Counted from the stretch's first letter, positions 35,827 through 45,378 are shown. The stretch is 64,000 bases of DNA from Haladaptatus sp. R4 (GCF_001625445.1 NZ_LWHG01000021.1:930001-994000); one strand, 5' to 3'. The notes: a model not told the origin generated them from the sequence alone. Program-made: numbers and translations.

Positions 35827-37455
35827 ATGAGTAACGTAGATGTTCTTCTTATCGGTATCGACGCCGGATGTCTGCCCGTCTTCGAGCGGTTGTATGAGGA
35901 CGACGTCATTCCCAACATCCGCTCCATCTGTGACGGTGGCGCATCCGCACCGCTGGAATCACAGATGCCGCCGTGGACCCCGAGTGCGTGGCCGTCGATG
36001 TACACCGGCGTCAACCCCGGGAAACACGGCGTCTGCGGGTTCGTCGCCTACGACGGATACGATTTCCACGTCGTGAGCGGGCAGGACGTCGAGGAACACT
36101 CGATCTGGTCGCTGCTCGACCAACACGACCTCACGAGCGTCGTCGTCAACGTCCCGGTGACACACCCGCCGGACGACATCAACGGCGCGCTCATTCCGGG
36201 GTTCATCGGTCCCGAAAACCCGCGCTGTTCCCCCGATGGACTGCTGGACGACATCCGCGAAGAGATCGGCGAATACCGCGTGTATCCGACCTACTCCCGC
36301 GAGGAGTCGGATTACACCGACGCACAGAAGATGGACGAATATACGAGTCTCGTCCGCATGCGAGGGGAAGCGTTCCGCTACCTCGCGGACGACTACGAAC
36401 CCGACTTCGGGTTCGTCCAGTTCCAGAAGCCCGACACCGTCTTCCACGAGTTCGACGGCGACTGGGACAAAGTGAAGACCGTCTACGAGGAGACAGACAG
36501 GCAGGTCGGGAAACTGCTTGAGGAGTGTGACCCGAACACCGTCTTCATCGCGAGCGACCACGGGATGGGACCGTACGAGAAGTACGAGTTCCGCGTCAAC
36601 GAGTTCCTCCGCGACGAGGGCTTCGTGAAGGCCCGAAACGGCGGACGCGGAATGCCGTCGTGGAACCCGATTCAAGACGAACTCCGGGAAGGGAAGGACA
36701 CGAAGACGTGGGAGCCGAACACGTTCGAACGGCTGGCCGCGAAAGTGGCCCAGTTCGGCTTCACCGCGCATCGAATCCGAACCGGATTGGAGAAGGTCGG
36801 TCTCGCCGAGATCGCAAAACAGTACGCGCCGAAGAACGTGGCTCGGATGGCGAACGAACAGGTGGACTTCGCCAAATCGACCGCCTACGTCCGTGCACGA
36901 ACCGAACTCGGCGTACGTATCAACTTGCAGGGCCGCGAACCGAACGGCATCGTCCCGCCGGAGAAGTACGACGAGGTGCGTGACGAGCTCATCGAGAAAC
37001 TCAGCGGCGTCGAAACGCCGGACGGAGAACCCATCTTCGGCGAGGTCGTGCCCCGCGAGAACTACTTCCACGGGAAGAACGCGGACAACGCGCCGGACAT
37101 CGTGACGATTCCGAACCAGATGGGCCAGTTCATCTCCGCGCAACTGCTCGGCGATTACTTCGCGCCGCCGACCGAACCGTGGAACCACAAACTCGAAGGC
37201 ATCGTCGCCGCGAAAGGGGAAGGCATCGACGTGGACGCGATGCCGACCAAAGCACACCTCTTCGACATCGCGCCGACGATCATGTCCGCGCTCGGCGTGC
37301 CCTACAGCGACCGCATGGACGGGACGGTGATCCCGGTCGTCGAGGACGCCGGTTCGCAGTCCTACCCCGAATACGACGAGGAGAACGACGGTTCATTGGG
37401 CGACGACGAGGGCAACGTGGAAGAACGGTTGGCCGACCTCGGCTATATGCAGTAA
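35827..37455 (+). CDS. Alkaline phosphatase superfamily protein (type I phosphodiesterase/nucleotide pyrophosphatase-like)
   Basis: The 542-residue protein starts with [19 protein letters not shown] (metal-binding Asp), then [21 protein letters not shown], where the Thr of PPWT is the expected nucleophile, and [22 protein letters not shown] with the DHG metal motif; a late [16 protein letters not shown] matches the C-terminal part of the fold. No signal peptide or membrane helix is visible, so it is probably cytoplasmic. It should cleave or transfer a phosphoester; in haloarchaea such proteins often sit with glycan genes. It lies just before trpB, with no clear functional link. Confidence 0.88.
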   Translation: MSNVDVLLIGIDAGCLPVFERLYEDDVIPNIRSICDGGASAPLESQMPPWTPSAWPSMYTGVNPGKHGVCGFVAYDGYDFHVVSGQDVEEHSIWSLLDQHDLTSVVVNVPVTHPPDDINGALIPGFIGPENPRCSPDGLLDDIREEIGEYRVYPTYSREESDYTDAQKMDEYTSLVRMRGEAFRYLADDYEPDFGFVQFQKPDTVFHEFDGDWDKVKTVYEETDRQVGKLLEECDPNTVFIASDHGMGPYEKYEFRVNEFLRDEGFVKARNGGRGMPSWNPIQDELREGKDTKTWEPNTFERLAAKVAQFGFTAHRIRTGLEKVGLAEIAKQYAPKNVARMANEQVDFAKSTAYVRARTELGVRINLQGREPNGIVPPEKYDEVRDELIEKLSGVETPDGEPIFGEVVPRENYFHGKNADNAPDIVTIPNQMGQFISAQLLGDYFAPPTEPWNHKLEGIVAAKGEGIDVDAMPTKAHLFDIAPTIMSALGVPYSDRMDGTVIPVVEDAGSQSYPEYDEENDGSLGDDEGNVEERLADLGYMQ

Positions 37456-37561
37456 CGCTTCTGCCGACTCGCTTCCCCGTACTTCCCGACGAAGTTGTAC
37501 ACCGACGGACGGAGTAGTACCGTGGAGTAGATTTATGTTCTCTACTAACCATTCTGGATTT

Positions 37562-38731
37562 ATGTCACGAGAACAATCCATCGAGTTCGGGACGTTCGGG
37601 GGGCGACACGTTCCCGAACCGCTGGAGGAACCGCTCGAACAGTTAGCAGGAGCGTACGACGAAATTTCGGAGACGGAGGAGTTCCAGTCGGAGTTCCGGT
37701 CCCTGCTCGAATCGTTCGCCGGTCGGCCGACACCGATCTATCACGCGAAACGGCTTTCTGCGGAGTACGGTGCACGGATCTACCTGAAGCGGGAGGACCT
37801 GCTCCACGGCGGGGCACACAAGATCAACAACTGTCTCGGGCAAGCCCTGCTGGCGAAACAGGCGGGCAAGGAACGACTCATCGCGGAAACCGGCGCGGGA
37901 CAACACGGCACCGCGACGGCGATGGTCGGCGCGCTGCTCGACATTCCCACCGAGATTTACATGGGCAAAAAGGACGTCGAGCGCCAGAAGATGAACGTCT
38001 TCCGCATGCGCCTGATGGGTGCCGAGGTGAACGAGGTCACGCGCGGCGATTCGGGACTCGCGGACGCGGTCGATGCCGCATTGGAGGACTTCGCCCACAA
38101 CGTGGACGACACGCACTATCTCGTCGGAAGCGTCGTCGGGCCGGATCCGTTCCCCCGCATGGTTCGGGACTTCCAGTCGGTCATCGGCGAGGAGGCACGG
38201 GAGCAGATTCAGGAGAAGGCCGGGAAACTCCCCGACGGCCGCGTCGCGTGCGTCGGCGGGGGGTCGAACGCCATCGGGTTGTTCCACGCGTTCCGCGACG
38301 ACCCCGTCGAACTGTACGGTGCGGAAGGCGGCGGCGAAGGCACCGACTCGAAGCGCCACGCCGCACCGCTGGCGAACGGCACGACCGACATCCTGCACGG
38401 GATGCGAACGCGGATTCTGAACGACGACGTGGAAGTTCACTCGGTTTCTGCGGGACTCGACTACCCCGGCGTCGGTCCGGAACACGCCCAGTTCCGCGAG
38501 ACGGGACGGTGTGAGTACACCGGCGTCACCGACGAGGAGGCGCTCGCCGCGTTCCGCGAACTCAGCGAACTGGAGGGCATCATCCCCGCGCTCGAATCGA
38601 GCCACGCCGTCGCACTGGCGAAACAGCTAGCCGCCGAAAAGGACGAGGACGACGTCATTCTCGTGAATTTGAGCGGCCGCGGCGACAAGGACATGGAACA
38701 GGCCGCCGAGTTGTTCGACCTCGGAAAATAA
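37562..38731 (+). CDS. trpB: Tryptophan synthase beta chain (TrpB1 type), orphan in this window
   Basis: This 389-residue PLP enzyme joins indole and serine to tryptophan. [20 protein letters not shown] carries the Schiff-base lysine (HKIN), [13 protein letters not shown] the catalytic Glu, and [13 protein letters not shown] the phosphate loop. The motifs are those of TrpB1, which normally partners with TrpA, not of the stand-alone TrpB2. No trpA or trpC is next to it, which is unusual. ATG 37562 ([14 protein letters not shown]) is chosen over the earlier ATG 37535 because the conserved sequence starts here. Confidence 0.92.
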   Translation: MSREQSIEFGTFGGRHVPEPLEEPLEQLAGAYDEISETEEFQSEFRSLLESFAGRPTPIYHAKRLSAEYGARIYLKREDLLHGGAHKINNCLGQALLAKQAGKERLIAETGAGQHGTATAMVGALLDIPTEIYMGKKDVERQKMNVFRMRLMGAEVNEVTRGDSGLADAVDAALEDFAHNVDDTHYLVGSVVGPDPFPRMVRDFQSVIGEEAREQIQEKAGKLPDGRVACVGGGSNAIGLFHAFRDDPVELYGAEGGGEGTDSKRHAAPLANGTTDILHGMRTRILNDDVEVHSVSAGLDYPGVGPEHAQFRETGRCEYTGVTDEEALAAFRELSELEGIIPALESSHAVALAKQLAAEKDEDDVILVNLSGRGDKDMEQAAELFDLGK

Positions 38732-38785
38732 GGAAACGTTCGACCGGCAGACGAATTCAACCGACAGACGAATTCGACCGATCGA

Positions 38786-40764
38786 TCAGACGGCCGCCAT
38801 CGGCGGCACCGTCGCTCGGTTGGTGTCCTCGTTTTCGTTCGTCTCGTTCGTTCCGTCGCGCTCGTTCGCGCCGTGTCCGTTCCGGTCCGCGAGCGTCGCA
38901 GTCACGTCCGCGTTCAGCCGGGAGTAGTTGAAGTAGACGCGGTCGTACTGCGAGGATCGATACTCGCCGTAGAGGTCGAGCTGTGCCGTTTCATTACAGC
39001 CGACGAGCGACGCGAGTTCGGCGTCGTCGAACCGAACCGTGAGCGTGTCCTCGTCGGCGTCGTAGGTGACTTTCTCCGTGGCAACGGTGCGGTTGTCCGG
39101 AGTGGAGACGACGAACGTGTTCGGGGCGGTTGCGTCGTAGTCGTCCGGTGCGTCGAACTGCATGACGGCGTTTCCGTGCCCGTCGAGGGAGACGGATTCG
39201 TCGGCGAGTGACGTATCGACGCGCTGAATTCGGCCGTCCGTCGTCGGCGCGATTTTTCCGTTCGATTTCAGGTAGTCCACGACGGTGGTCGAGAGCAGTT
39301 TGTCCGTGCGCTGAACGACCGGCTTGTCGGCGAGCGGATAGCCGCTGCCGCCGCCAGCCATGAAGTCGTTGACGGCGACTTCGTACGTCGCGTTCGGATC
39401 GAGCGGTTTTCCATCGACCCGGACGTCGCGTATTTTTTGTTTTCCGTCGTGGCCGACCCACTCGAAGCGGACGCCGCTGACCTGCATCGACATCTCCGCG
39501 CCGTACTGCTGTCCGGCGTCACTTTCCATCGTCGTGATTTGGCTCGCGAGCGTCTCCTTGAGTTGTGCGCCCGTCAGTCGAACCGTCACGACCTTGTTCC
39601 CGAACGGGAGCGTGTTGAACACGTCCCCGCCCGTGATGTTTCCGGGGCCGTAAACACCGTTCGAACGGATTCCACCGGCGTTGGTGATGGCGACGTCGGC
39701 ACCCGTTTGGGATCGCATCGCGTCGGTCACGAGGTCGCCGTAGTTGCTCTCGCGGTGGTAGTTCGTGGAGAATCGCGCGTCGAGCGGTGTCTCGGTGTAC
39801 GCGATAGTCGAATCGAGGTCGACTTCCGAACGGTAGTCGTTGATGATCCGCGAGACGGTTTCGTTCTTCGGCGTCGACTCCGTGATGTTGATGAGTCGGC
39901 CGTTCGCGCCGACGACGTCGCCGTCCTCGACCGTGAGGTTGATTTCACTCAGGTACTCGGCGCGGGCTTCCGTCTCGCTGATGATGGTTCCGTCCACGAC
40001 GCGCGGTCGGTAGACGACCTCGTCGTGACCGGTCAGCACCACGTCGGCGTCGGTCTGCTTTGCGACCGTTTCGGCTTCCTTGGTGCCTTCGTGGAGCAGG
40101 ACGACGACCACGTCAACGTTCTTCTGTTGCCGAAGTAGCTTCTCGTACTTCTGCAGCGTCGGGACGACGGGTTTCGCGGTAATGTTGTGCGCCGAGAGGT
40201 TCTCCGAAACGGAGCCATCGACGCCGGGATAGATGGCACCGACGACGCCGACTTTGACGCCGCCACGGTGGACGACCTCGTAGGGCTGTGCTCCCTCGAT
40301 GGTGTCACCGGTCGTCTCGTTCACGAGGTTCGCCGCAAGCCACGGGAAGTTCTCGGCGGGGACGCGTTCGCGAACGCGTCAGTTCCGTAGTCGAGGTCGT
40401 GATTTCCGACCGCTTCCGCGTCGGGATGAATGAGATCGTACACGTCAACGGGTGCGTGCCACCCCGAGACGGGCGAGAGCGCGTTCGGTGACAGTTCGTC
40501 ACCGCCGCCCATGACGAACGTCGGGTTGTCGTGGGCCTGCCGACGCTCGTCGATTCGGTTAACGAGCCGCGGCACGTTGCCGTCCTTCGCCGCGGCGGTC
40601 TGAATGTCGTTGTAGGAGAGGATGGTCACGTTCGTCGAACTGTTCGTGGTTGCCGTGGTCGGTCCGGTGTCGGAGTGTCGCCCGCCGACGTTCACACCGA
40701 GTGCGGGAATCGCTCCCGCGCTCACGATGCAAACGAGCAGAACGACTGCAGTAGCACGTCGCAT
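38786..40764 (-). CDS. Secreted 5'-nucleotidase/metallophosphoesterase, apparent frameshift
   Basis: From ATG 40764 a signal peptide (MRRATAVVLLVCIVSAGAIPALG) leads into the metallophosphoesterase domain with ILSYNDIQTA, GGGDELSPNALSP and AVGNHDLDYG. At the four-G run 40357-40360 (C run on the coding strand) one base is missing; restoring it gives NASPAENFPWLAANLVNETTG in one frame. The rest holds VVLLHEGTKEAE, VVLTGHDEVVYRP and the 5'-nucleotidase C-terminal domain (SNYGDLVTDAMRSQTGADVAITNAGGIRSNGVYG), about 659 residues in all. It should release phosphate from nucleotides outside the cell. Two usual histidine ligands are replaced (DIQ, GHDE). A Thr/Asn/Glu-rich tail ends the protein. Confidence 0.87.
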
Positions 40765-40897
40765 TCATCGTAGTAAAACTACCGTTCGACGTTAATTGTA
40801 TCTATGAGATGTTGATAGTATAATGTATTCTATGGATGGGAAATATTCGACTTTGGGACACATCGGTACGTTGGTGGATTGGAGCCGTCAGTGGTCG

Positions 40898-42145
40898 CTA
40901 CCACTGTGTCAGCGCCTTCGTCCCGTGGGAGTACGACAGTACGCCGAGGAACGTCAGGACGCCGGAAATGGCGGCAGCGCCGCCGAAATAGAACACCCAC
41001 TGGATACCCGGTCCGGTCGTCAGTATTCCGGCGAGAATCGGCGCGAGGATACTCCCCGGCCGCCACACCAAATCCCGAACGCCGAAACTGCTCGCCACGC
41101 CGCCGCCCTCGACCCCTTCGTCGGCGAACAGCGCCATGCTAGCCGGTTCGCGGAAGCTATCGGCGATGCCGAGAAGCGCGTTCAACCCCACCAGGGGGAG
41201 GAACGCGGGCGAGAGTTGCCCGAGGATCGGAAACATCGACGGAAGTCCGAGCGTCCGACCGATGGCCGGTGAGAACGGAATACAGAGCGCGACGAGTCCG
41301 TACAGGCCGCCGCCGCAGAAGACGAACAGAGCGCGGCCGTATCGGTCTGAAAGGCGTCCCGTGTGGGGTTGAAACAGCATGTTCGTGAACTTCTCCGAGA
41401 TGAGAACGGCGCTGACGGCGAGCGCCGCGTAGGCCAACCCACCCTGAGACGCCTTCAGTCCCGCGTATACGACGACCCAGTTTCGAACCATCGTTACCGC
41501 GACGGCGTACTGGGAGCGGAAACTCGTCAGCGTCAGGAGTTTGCGATTGAGCGCCAAATCCGAGAACGGAAAGCCTTCGATTCGCGTGTCGTCGGGTTCC
41601 ACGAACAACAACACGCCGAACAGCGCCGGAACCAGCAGGGCGACGATAACCCCGAACACCACGTCGAACCCGTACTGTTGATACAACGTCGCGGCCGAAA
41701 TAGACCCGAGGATGGACGCCGCGAACCGCGCCGAATTGGCTTTCCCGATATGGTTCGCACGCGTGTCGGCCGTCGAGAGTTCACCGACGAGCGCGAGCGT
41801 GATGAGGCCGGTTCCGGTCAGGGCAACCCCTTGGAGCGCACGCGCGGCGATGAAGCCCCAACTGCTCTCCACGAACGGAAACGCGACGTAGGCCGCGATG
41901 GAAACCACGATGCTTCCAAGCAACACGGTTCGTTTGTCGTATCGGTCGCCACCCCACGCAAGCGGGACGACGGCGATCGACTGTGCGGCGGTCAGTCCGG
42001 AGACGAACAATCCGACGACGACGCCCGACTGGGGATTCAAAACGTTGAGATACGTCGGGAGGAGCGTCGCCAGCGTGATGAATCCGAACCCGGCGGCGAA
42101 TCGGGTGAGATAGAGTGCGTAGAACTGAACGCGGTTTTTGTTCAC
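40898..42145 (-). CDS. Major facilitator superfamily transporter
   Basis: From GTG 42145 (VNKNRVQFYALYLTRFAAGFG) the protein has about 415 residues and twelve helices, with the MFS loop signature GGDRYDKRTVLLGS between helices 2 and 3 and the second-half counterpart TGRLSDRYGRALFVF. Substrate cannot be told; drug or sugar exporters share this pattern. An alternative TTG start at 42163 is less likely. The start codon lies inside an inverted repeat (42140-42161), suggesting repression by a dimeric regulator. Confidence 0.88.
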   Translation of the reverse strand: MNKNRVQFYALYLTRFAAGFGFITLATLLPTYLNVLNPQSGVVVGLFVSGLTAAQSIAVVPLAWGGDRYDKRTVLLGSIVVSIAAYVAFPFVESSWGFIAARALQGVALTGTGLITLALVGELSTADTRANHIGKANSARFAASILGSISAATLYQQYGFDVVFGVIVALLVPALFGVLLFVEPDDTRIEGFPFSDLALNRKLLTLTSFRSQYAVAVTMVRNWVVVYAGLKASQGGLAYAALAVSAVLISEKFTNMLFQPHTGRLSDRYGRALFVFCGGGLYGLVALCIPFSPAIGRTLGLPSMFPILGQLSPAFLPLVGLNALLGIADSFREPASMALFADEGVEGGGVASSFGVRDLVWRPGSILAPILAGILTTGPGIQWVFYFGGAAAISGVLTFLGVLSYSHGTKALTQW

Positions 42146-42161
42146 GGTTCTAACTGTGAAC
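42140..42161. promoter_or_regulatory. Inverted repeat (candidate operator) over the MFS start codon
   Basis: GTTCAC and GTGAAC half-sites flank an inner GTT/AAC pair around a CT centre; ten of eleven positions per arm are symmetric. The site covers the predicted GTG start at 42145. A dimeric repressor binding here would block transcription or early elongation. The regulator is not identified in this window. Confidence 0.5.
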
Positions 42162-42247
42162 AACCCCGCAAAACACCTTTCGTTTCGAAACCCACCCGTC
42201 GCTATCGTCGACGCGAGTGCTCGCTATCGGAACTCGACGCTGGTGAG

Positions 42248-42349
42248 TTACGATTCACGACAGTCCGGACAGAGGCCGCCTTCGAGATAGATTTCGAGCA
42301 ACTTTTCGCCGCATTCGGAACATCGTTTCAGTACGTCTTTCTCCGCCAC
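42248..42349 (-). CDS. 33-residue zinc-finger micro-protein
   Basis: GTG 42349 opens a 33-codon frame ending with TAA at 42248. It encodes two CxxC pairs: KRCSECGEKLL and GGLCPDCRES, a zinc-ribbon knuckle pair with 15 residues between the first and second pair. Small two-CxxC proteins of this size are abundant in haloarchaea (described as zinc-finger micro-proteins in Haloferax) and some affect biofilm or metabolism. A TATA-like ATTTTTATC lies about 30 bases upstream on this strand. Function of this one is unknown. Confidence 0.7.
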   Translation of the reverse strand: MAEKDVLKRCSECGEKLLEIYLEGGLCPDCRES

Positions 42350-42407
42350 GTTCGCTCAGGACGAAATCGAAATCCGATAAAAATAGGCGTGTCGATTTTC
42401 CCCATCC

Positions 42408-43853
42408 TCAGTTACTCACGAGACTCACGTCGCCGTACGTACCGAGGGAACCGTTCTCGGCACGGGTTACCGAATCGACGGCGTCCACGAACCCGGTTCC
42501 GATGTTCCACGCGGTGTAGTTGTCGTGTGTGTCCTCCGCCTCGGCCGTGAGGGTATTGAGTAGTTCCAGCGGGCTGATGTCGCCGTTGTTGTTCTTCCGA
42601 TAGGCGTCGACGACGAGCGTGGCGATTCCCGCGACCATCGGCGTCGCCATGCTCGTCCCGCTGATGGTTGCATACCAGAGCCGACCATCCTCCGGGCTTT
42701 CTGCCTGTAGCGCGTCATCGGGCGACATCGTACTGACTATCTCGTTGCCCGGTGCACCGATACCGGGACGGTAGATTCCGTACGGTCCGGAACTCCCACC
42801 GCCGTCGTGATACGCCGTGAGATTGTCGAGTGCGGTTTTCCGGTCCCAGTTGTCCGGGGTGTTGGTGCTATCCTGTTTCCGACCACGGGACGAAAAGTCG
42901 GTCACGGTCTTGTCGTCCTTCGTCGCCGCGACGCCGAGGACGTGCGGCGCTTTCGCGTACTGATTGAGCGTGTTCGTGTCCGGTCCGCTGTTGCCCGCCG
43001 CGAACACCGGCAGTAGCCCCGCTTGGTAGGCGTGCCACGTCGCGACGTTGAGCGCTTGATCCGGGTGGAACTTCTCGCCGTTCGAGGAACCGTAGGAGTT
43101 CGAGACGATTTTTACGTCCGTCGCGCCGCTCTGGACGCGCGACAGCAGGTGGTCGTACGCCGCGGCCGCCTTCACGACTAACAGGCTCACACCCGCGGCG
43201 TACACCGTCAGGTTCGCATCCGGAGCCATCCCTCGCTGTTTCCCGTCGCTCTTCGTCCCGTCGCCCGCGATGGACCCCGAGCAGTGGGTTCCGTGCCCGA
43301 TCGTGTCGGTATCGAGAACGCTCGCGCGGGTCCACAACGTCGGTGAGTCGAGCGGGTTACCGACCCACTGCCAGTTGGCGACGAGACTGGATTCGAGGTC
43401 CGGATGGTCGCCGTCCACACCCGAGTCGATGACTGCGGTGTGCACGTCGGTCCCGGTATACCCGAGGTCCGATTGCACGTCGTTGGCTCCCGTAACTTGC
43501 CGACTGTCGTCGTTGTAGTAGTCCAACTCGACGTTCTTTCGGACGTATCGAACCGATTCCCAGTCAGCTATCGTCTCCAACTGGCTCACCGAAAGTTCGG
43601 TATAGCCGATAGGGAGCACGTCGAACTTGTGATAGCCATTAGCAAGGCTCAACGTACCGAGTTGATCCACGTCGTCGTTGCTCTCGAAGACGACGAGAGA
43701 TTCCTGGAGGAGATCCGTCGTATCGTCGAACGCACCGTCCAGCACACCACCATCCGCCGCCGCTGCCCCGCTGAACGGTATCGTGGACGCAACCGCCGCC
43801 GCCCCGGTCCTTTTGAGAAATCGTCGCCGACCTTGTGAGTTGTTGTCAACCAT
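42408..43853 (-). CDS. Tat-exported subtilisin-like serine protease (halolysin-like, S8)
   Basis: The 481-residue precursor begins at ATG 43853 with a Tat signal RRRFLKRTGAAAVAST and a propeptide of about 100 residues. The S8 triad is complete: Asp in AVIDSGVDGDHPDL (~142), His in GHGTHCSGSIAG (~188) and Ser in GTSMATPMVAG (~401), with the oxyanion Asn in VFAAGNSGPDTN. It should degrade protein outside the cell after autocatalytic removal of the propeptide. The C-terminal extension domain of some halolysins is absent. The start agrees with a TATA box 25 bases upstream. Confidence 0.93.
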   Translation of the reverse strand: MVDNNSQGRRRFLKRTGAAAVASTIPFSGAAAADGGVLDGAFDDTTDLLQESLVVFESNDDVDQLGTLSLANGYHKFDVLPIGYTELSVSQLETIADWESVRYVRKNVELDYYNDDSRQVTGANDVQSDLGYTGTDVHTAVIDSGVDGDHPDLESSLVANWQWVGNPLDSPTLWTRASVLDTDTIGHGTHCSGSIAGDGTKSDGKQRGMAPDANLTVYAAGVSLLVVKAAAAYDHLLSRVQSGATDVKIVSNSYGSSNGEKFHPDQALNVATWHAYQAGLLPVFAAGNSGPDTNTLNQYAKAPHVLGVAATKDDKTVTDFSSRGRKQDSTNTPDNWDRKTALDNLTAYHDGGGSSGPYGIYRPGIGAPGNEIVSTMSPDDALQAESPEDGRLWYATISGTSMATPMVAGIATLVVDAYRKNNNGDISPLELLNTLTAEAEDTHDNYTAWNIGTGFVDAVDSVTRAENGSLGTYGDVSLVSN

Positions 43854-43872
43854 CACAATTTCTGGTTACGAT

Positions 43873-43882
43873 CAAATAAACT
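43873..43882 (-). promoter_or_regulatory. TATA box of the subtilisin-like protease gene
   Basis: On the minus strand AGTTTATTTG lies about 25 bases before ATG 43853, the leaderless spacing. Confidence 0.55.
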
Positions 43883-43962
43883 AAAGATTTGTTGCCGGTA
43901 GTTGAGAATTGAATCGATTGAGATATTCCGTGGGATGAAACGACGTTCGTTCCCGCCGTCAC

Positions 43963-44445
43963 TCAGTCCAAGTTCTCGCGCTGATAGTCGCCGTCGTAGG
44001 TTTCGTCGTGGTCCGCCTCTGCGAGAACGAGTTGTGCGATACGTGCACCGCGTTCGAGTTCGATGTCGTGGTGGACCTGCAACAATCCTTCACCCTTCCC
44101 CTCGTAGCCCGCGTCCCACACCGCCGTGTTGAGCATACACGAGTTACGCATGAGCGACGACCGCGGATAGATGAAGCCGACGTGCCCCTCCGGAATTTCG
44201 ACCGTTTCGGCGTACTGGACGATGTAGCCACCTTCCGGGAGGTAGTAGTTCTCCGGCGACTTTTCCGTCATCTGCTCGGATTCGATCCGGTGACGGTCGC
44301 CGATTTCCTTGTTGTTTCGCCCGATTCGCCCGGAATCCCGTTGTTCGTACACCTTCTCCAGCGTCAGATCGACGCCGTTCGGTTGTATCTGCTGTCTCCG
44401 AACCTCCTCGATGTGTTCTGCGACGAACGTTCCGCTCTGGAACAT
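43963..44445 (-). CDS. dUTPase / dCTP deaminase family protein
   Basis: This 160-residue protein starts at ATG 44445 (MFQSGTFVAEHIEEVRRQQI). PNGVDLTLEKVYEQ, the EIPEGHVGFIYPRSSLMRNS motif and GYEGKGEGLLQVHHDIELERGARIAQLVLAEAD match the trimeric dUTPase/Dcd family; Arg-Ser-Ser is the phosphate-binding motif. Haloarchaea have separate short (~160) and longer (~195) members, and the short one is usually annotated as dUTP nucleotidohydrolase. It removes dUTP, or deaminates dCTP, to keep uracil out of DNA. The upstream frame has no conserved sequence. Confidence 0.88.
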   Translation of the reverse strand: MFQSGTFVAEHIEEVRRQQIQPNGVDLTLEKVYEQRDSGRIGRNNKEIGDRHRIESEQMTEKSPENYYLPEGGYIVQYAETVEIPEGHVGFIYPRSSLMRNSCMLNTAVWDAGYEGKGEGLLQVHHDIELERGARIAQLVLAEADHDETYDGDYQRENLD

Positions 44446-44542
44446 AGGCGGACGGCGTGTCCGAGAAACTAAAGCCGTTACCGTTCTCGCGCAGCGTGCG
44501 TGTCTCACACACGCACCATTCACGCATCGTTCACATGTCACT

Positions 44543-44586
44543 CAGTGGCGGTACCCGTGTCGATCAGTGGCGGTACCCGTATCGAT
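44543..44586. repeat. Two 22-bp direct repeats with a decayed third copy
   Basis: The unit starts CAGTGGCGGTACCCG and ends TCGAT; the two copies (44543-44564 and 44565-44586) differ at one base, and a weaker copy with GGTACC follows to about 44608. They lie about 100-140 bases upstream of the dUTPase/Dcd start. The inner GGTACC palindrome could be a regulator core. Confidence 0.55.
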
Positions 44587-44602
44587 TAGGAACGGTACCG
44601 TA

Positions 44603-45280
44603 TCATTCGGCCGAGTCGACGACCGCCCCGTCCGCCATATCGAGTTCCTCCGCCTCAACGACGCCGACGCGGGCGTTCGCTCCGAGTTTGACGTGGTCGC
44701 CGACGACTCGCTCCACGTCCACGTAGTCAAGCGCGATATCGCTTCCCTCGATGGACTTCGCTCGAAGGAAACCGTCGGGCCGACGCCGACCGACGACGAT
44801 GGAATCCCCAATGATGGACGAAACGACCGACTCGCCGACGAGGTTGAGCCGGATGTCGTCCGCCTCGACGTGACCCACCTGGATCGCACCGTGGACCCGC
44901 ACCGCTTCGGCGTCCAACGTCGCCACTTTGGCCATACCCGAGGTTTCGAACTGATCGACCGTGACCGTCTCCAGTTTCACCGACCCCGAACAATCGAGCG
45001 TGTCCGCCTGCGTGGTTCCCCGTACCGATAGCGACCCGGACACGGAGACGCTGTCCGCTGTCACGTCTTCAGCGACTTTTGTCGATCCGGAGACCGTGAT
45101 GGAATCCACGTCGAGATTACCCCGTATCGTCGCCGAACCCGCGACCTTCGCTCGTTCCGCGTGCGTATCGCCCTTTACCGTAAGGGAGCCCAGAACGCGA
45201 ACGTGTTCGGCGTCGATGTCGTCGTAGGTGGCGGAACCGAGTACTTTGACCCGGTCGTCCTTCGTGATGGATGGGTTCAT
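44603..45280 (-). CDS. Bactofilin-like repetitive beta-solenoid protein
   Basis: From ATG 45280 the 225-residue protein is built from short repeats with regularly spaced Val/Gly/Ala/Asp: VLGSATYDDIDAEHVRVLGS, VKGDTHAERAKVAGSATIRG, NLDVDSITVSGSTKVAEDVT and so on. This spacing resembles polymer-forming cytoskeletal proteins (bactofilin/DUF583) that stack into a beta-helix. It has no signal peptide, so it is expected inside the cell. It is divergent from a ribbon-helix-helix protein gene, with a phased repeat array in the shared promoter. Whether it polymerises is unknown. Confidence 0.75.
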   Translation of the reverse strand: MNPSITKDDRVKVLGSATYDDIDAEHVRVLGSLTVKGDTHAERAKVAGSATIRGNLDVDSITVSGSTKVAEDVTADSVSVSGSLSVRGTTQADTLDCSGSVKLETVTVDQFETSGMAKVATLDAEAVRVHGAIQVGHVEADDIRLNLVGESVVSSIIGDSIVVGRRRPDGFLRAKSIEGSDIALDYVDVERVVGDHVKLGANARVGVVEAEELDMADGAVVDSAE

Positions 45281-45304
45281 CACCCGGGGGTTTGTCGACG
45301 GGTG

Positions 45305-45314
45305 TCATAAATCT
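45305..45314 (-). promoter_or_regulatory. TATA box of the bactofilin-like gene
   Basis: On the minus strand AGATTTATGA is about 29 bases upstream of ATG 45280. It sits at the left edge of the 11-bp repeat array. Confidence 0.5.
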
Positions 45315-45323
45315 ATGCACTAG

Positions 45324-45378
45324 ATGTGCGTCCAATGTATGTTTAATGTGTGTTCAATGTGATTTTGATGTGCGTTCA
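45324..45378. repeat. Five tandem 11-bp repeats between divergent promoters
   Basis: The units ATGTGCGTCCA, ATGTATGTTTA, ATGTGTGTTCA, ATGTGATTTTG and ATGTGCGTTCA follow without gaps. The 11-bp period is close to one helical turn, so every site faces the same side of the DNA. The array fills the space between the two divergent TATA boxes (45305-45314 and 45386-45396). It is a likely operator, possibly for the ribbon-helix-helix protein encoded at 45418. Confidence 0.75.
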
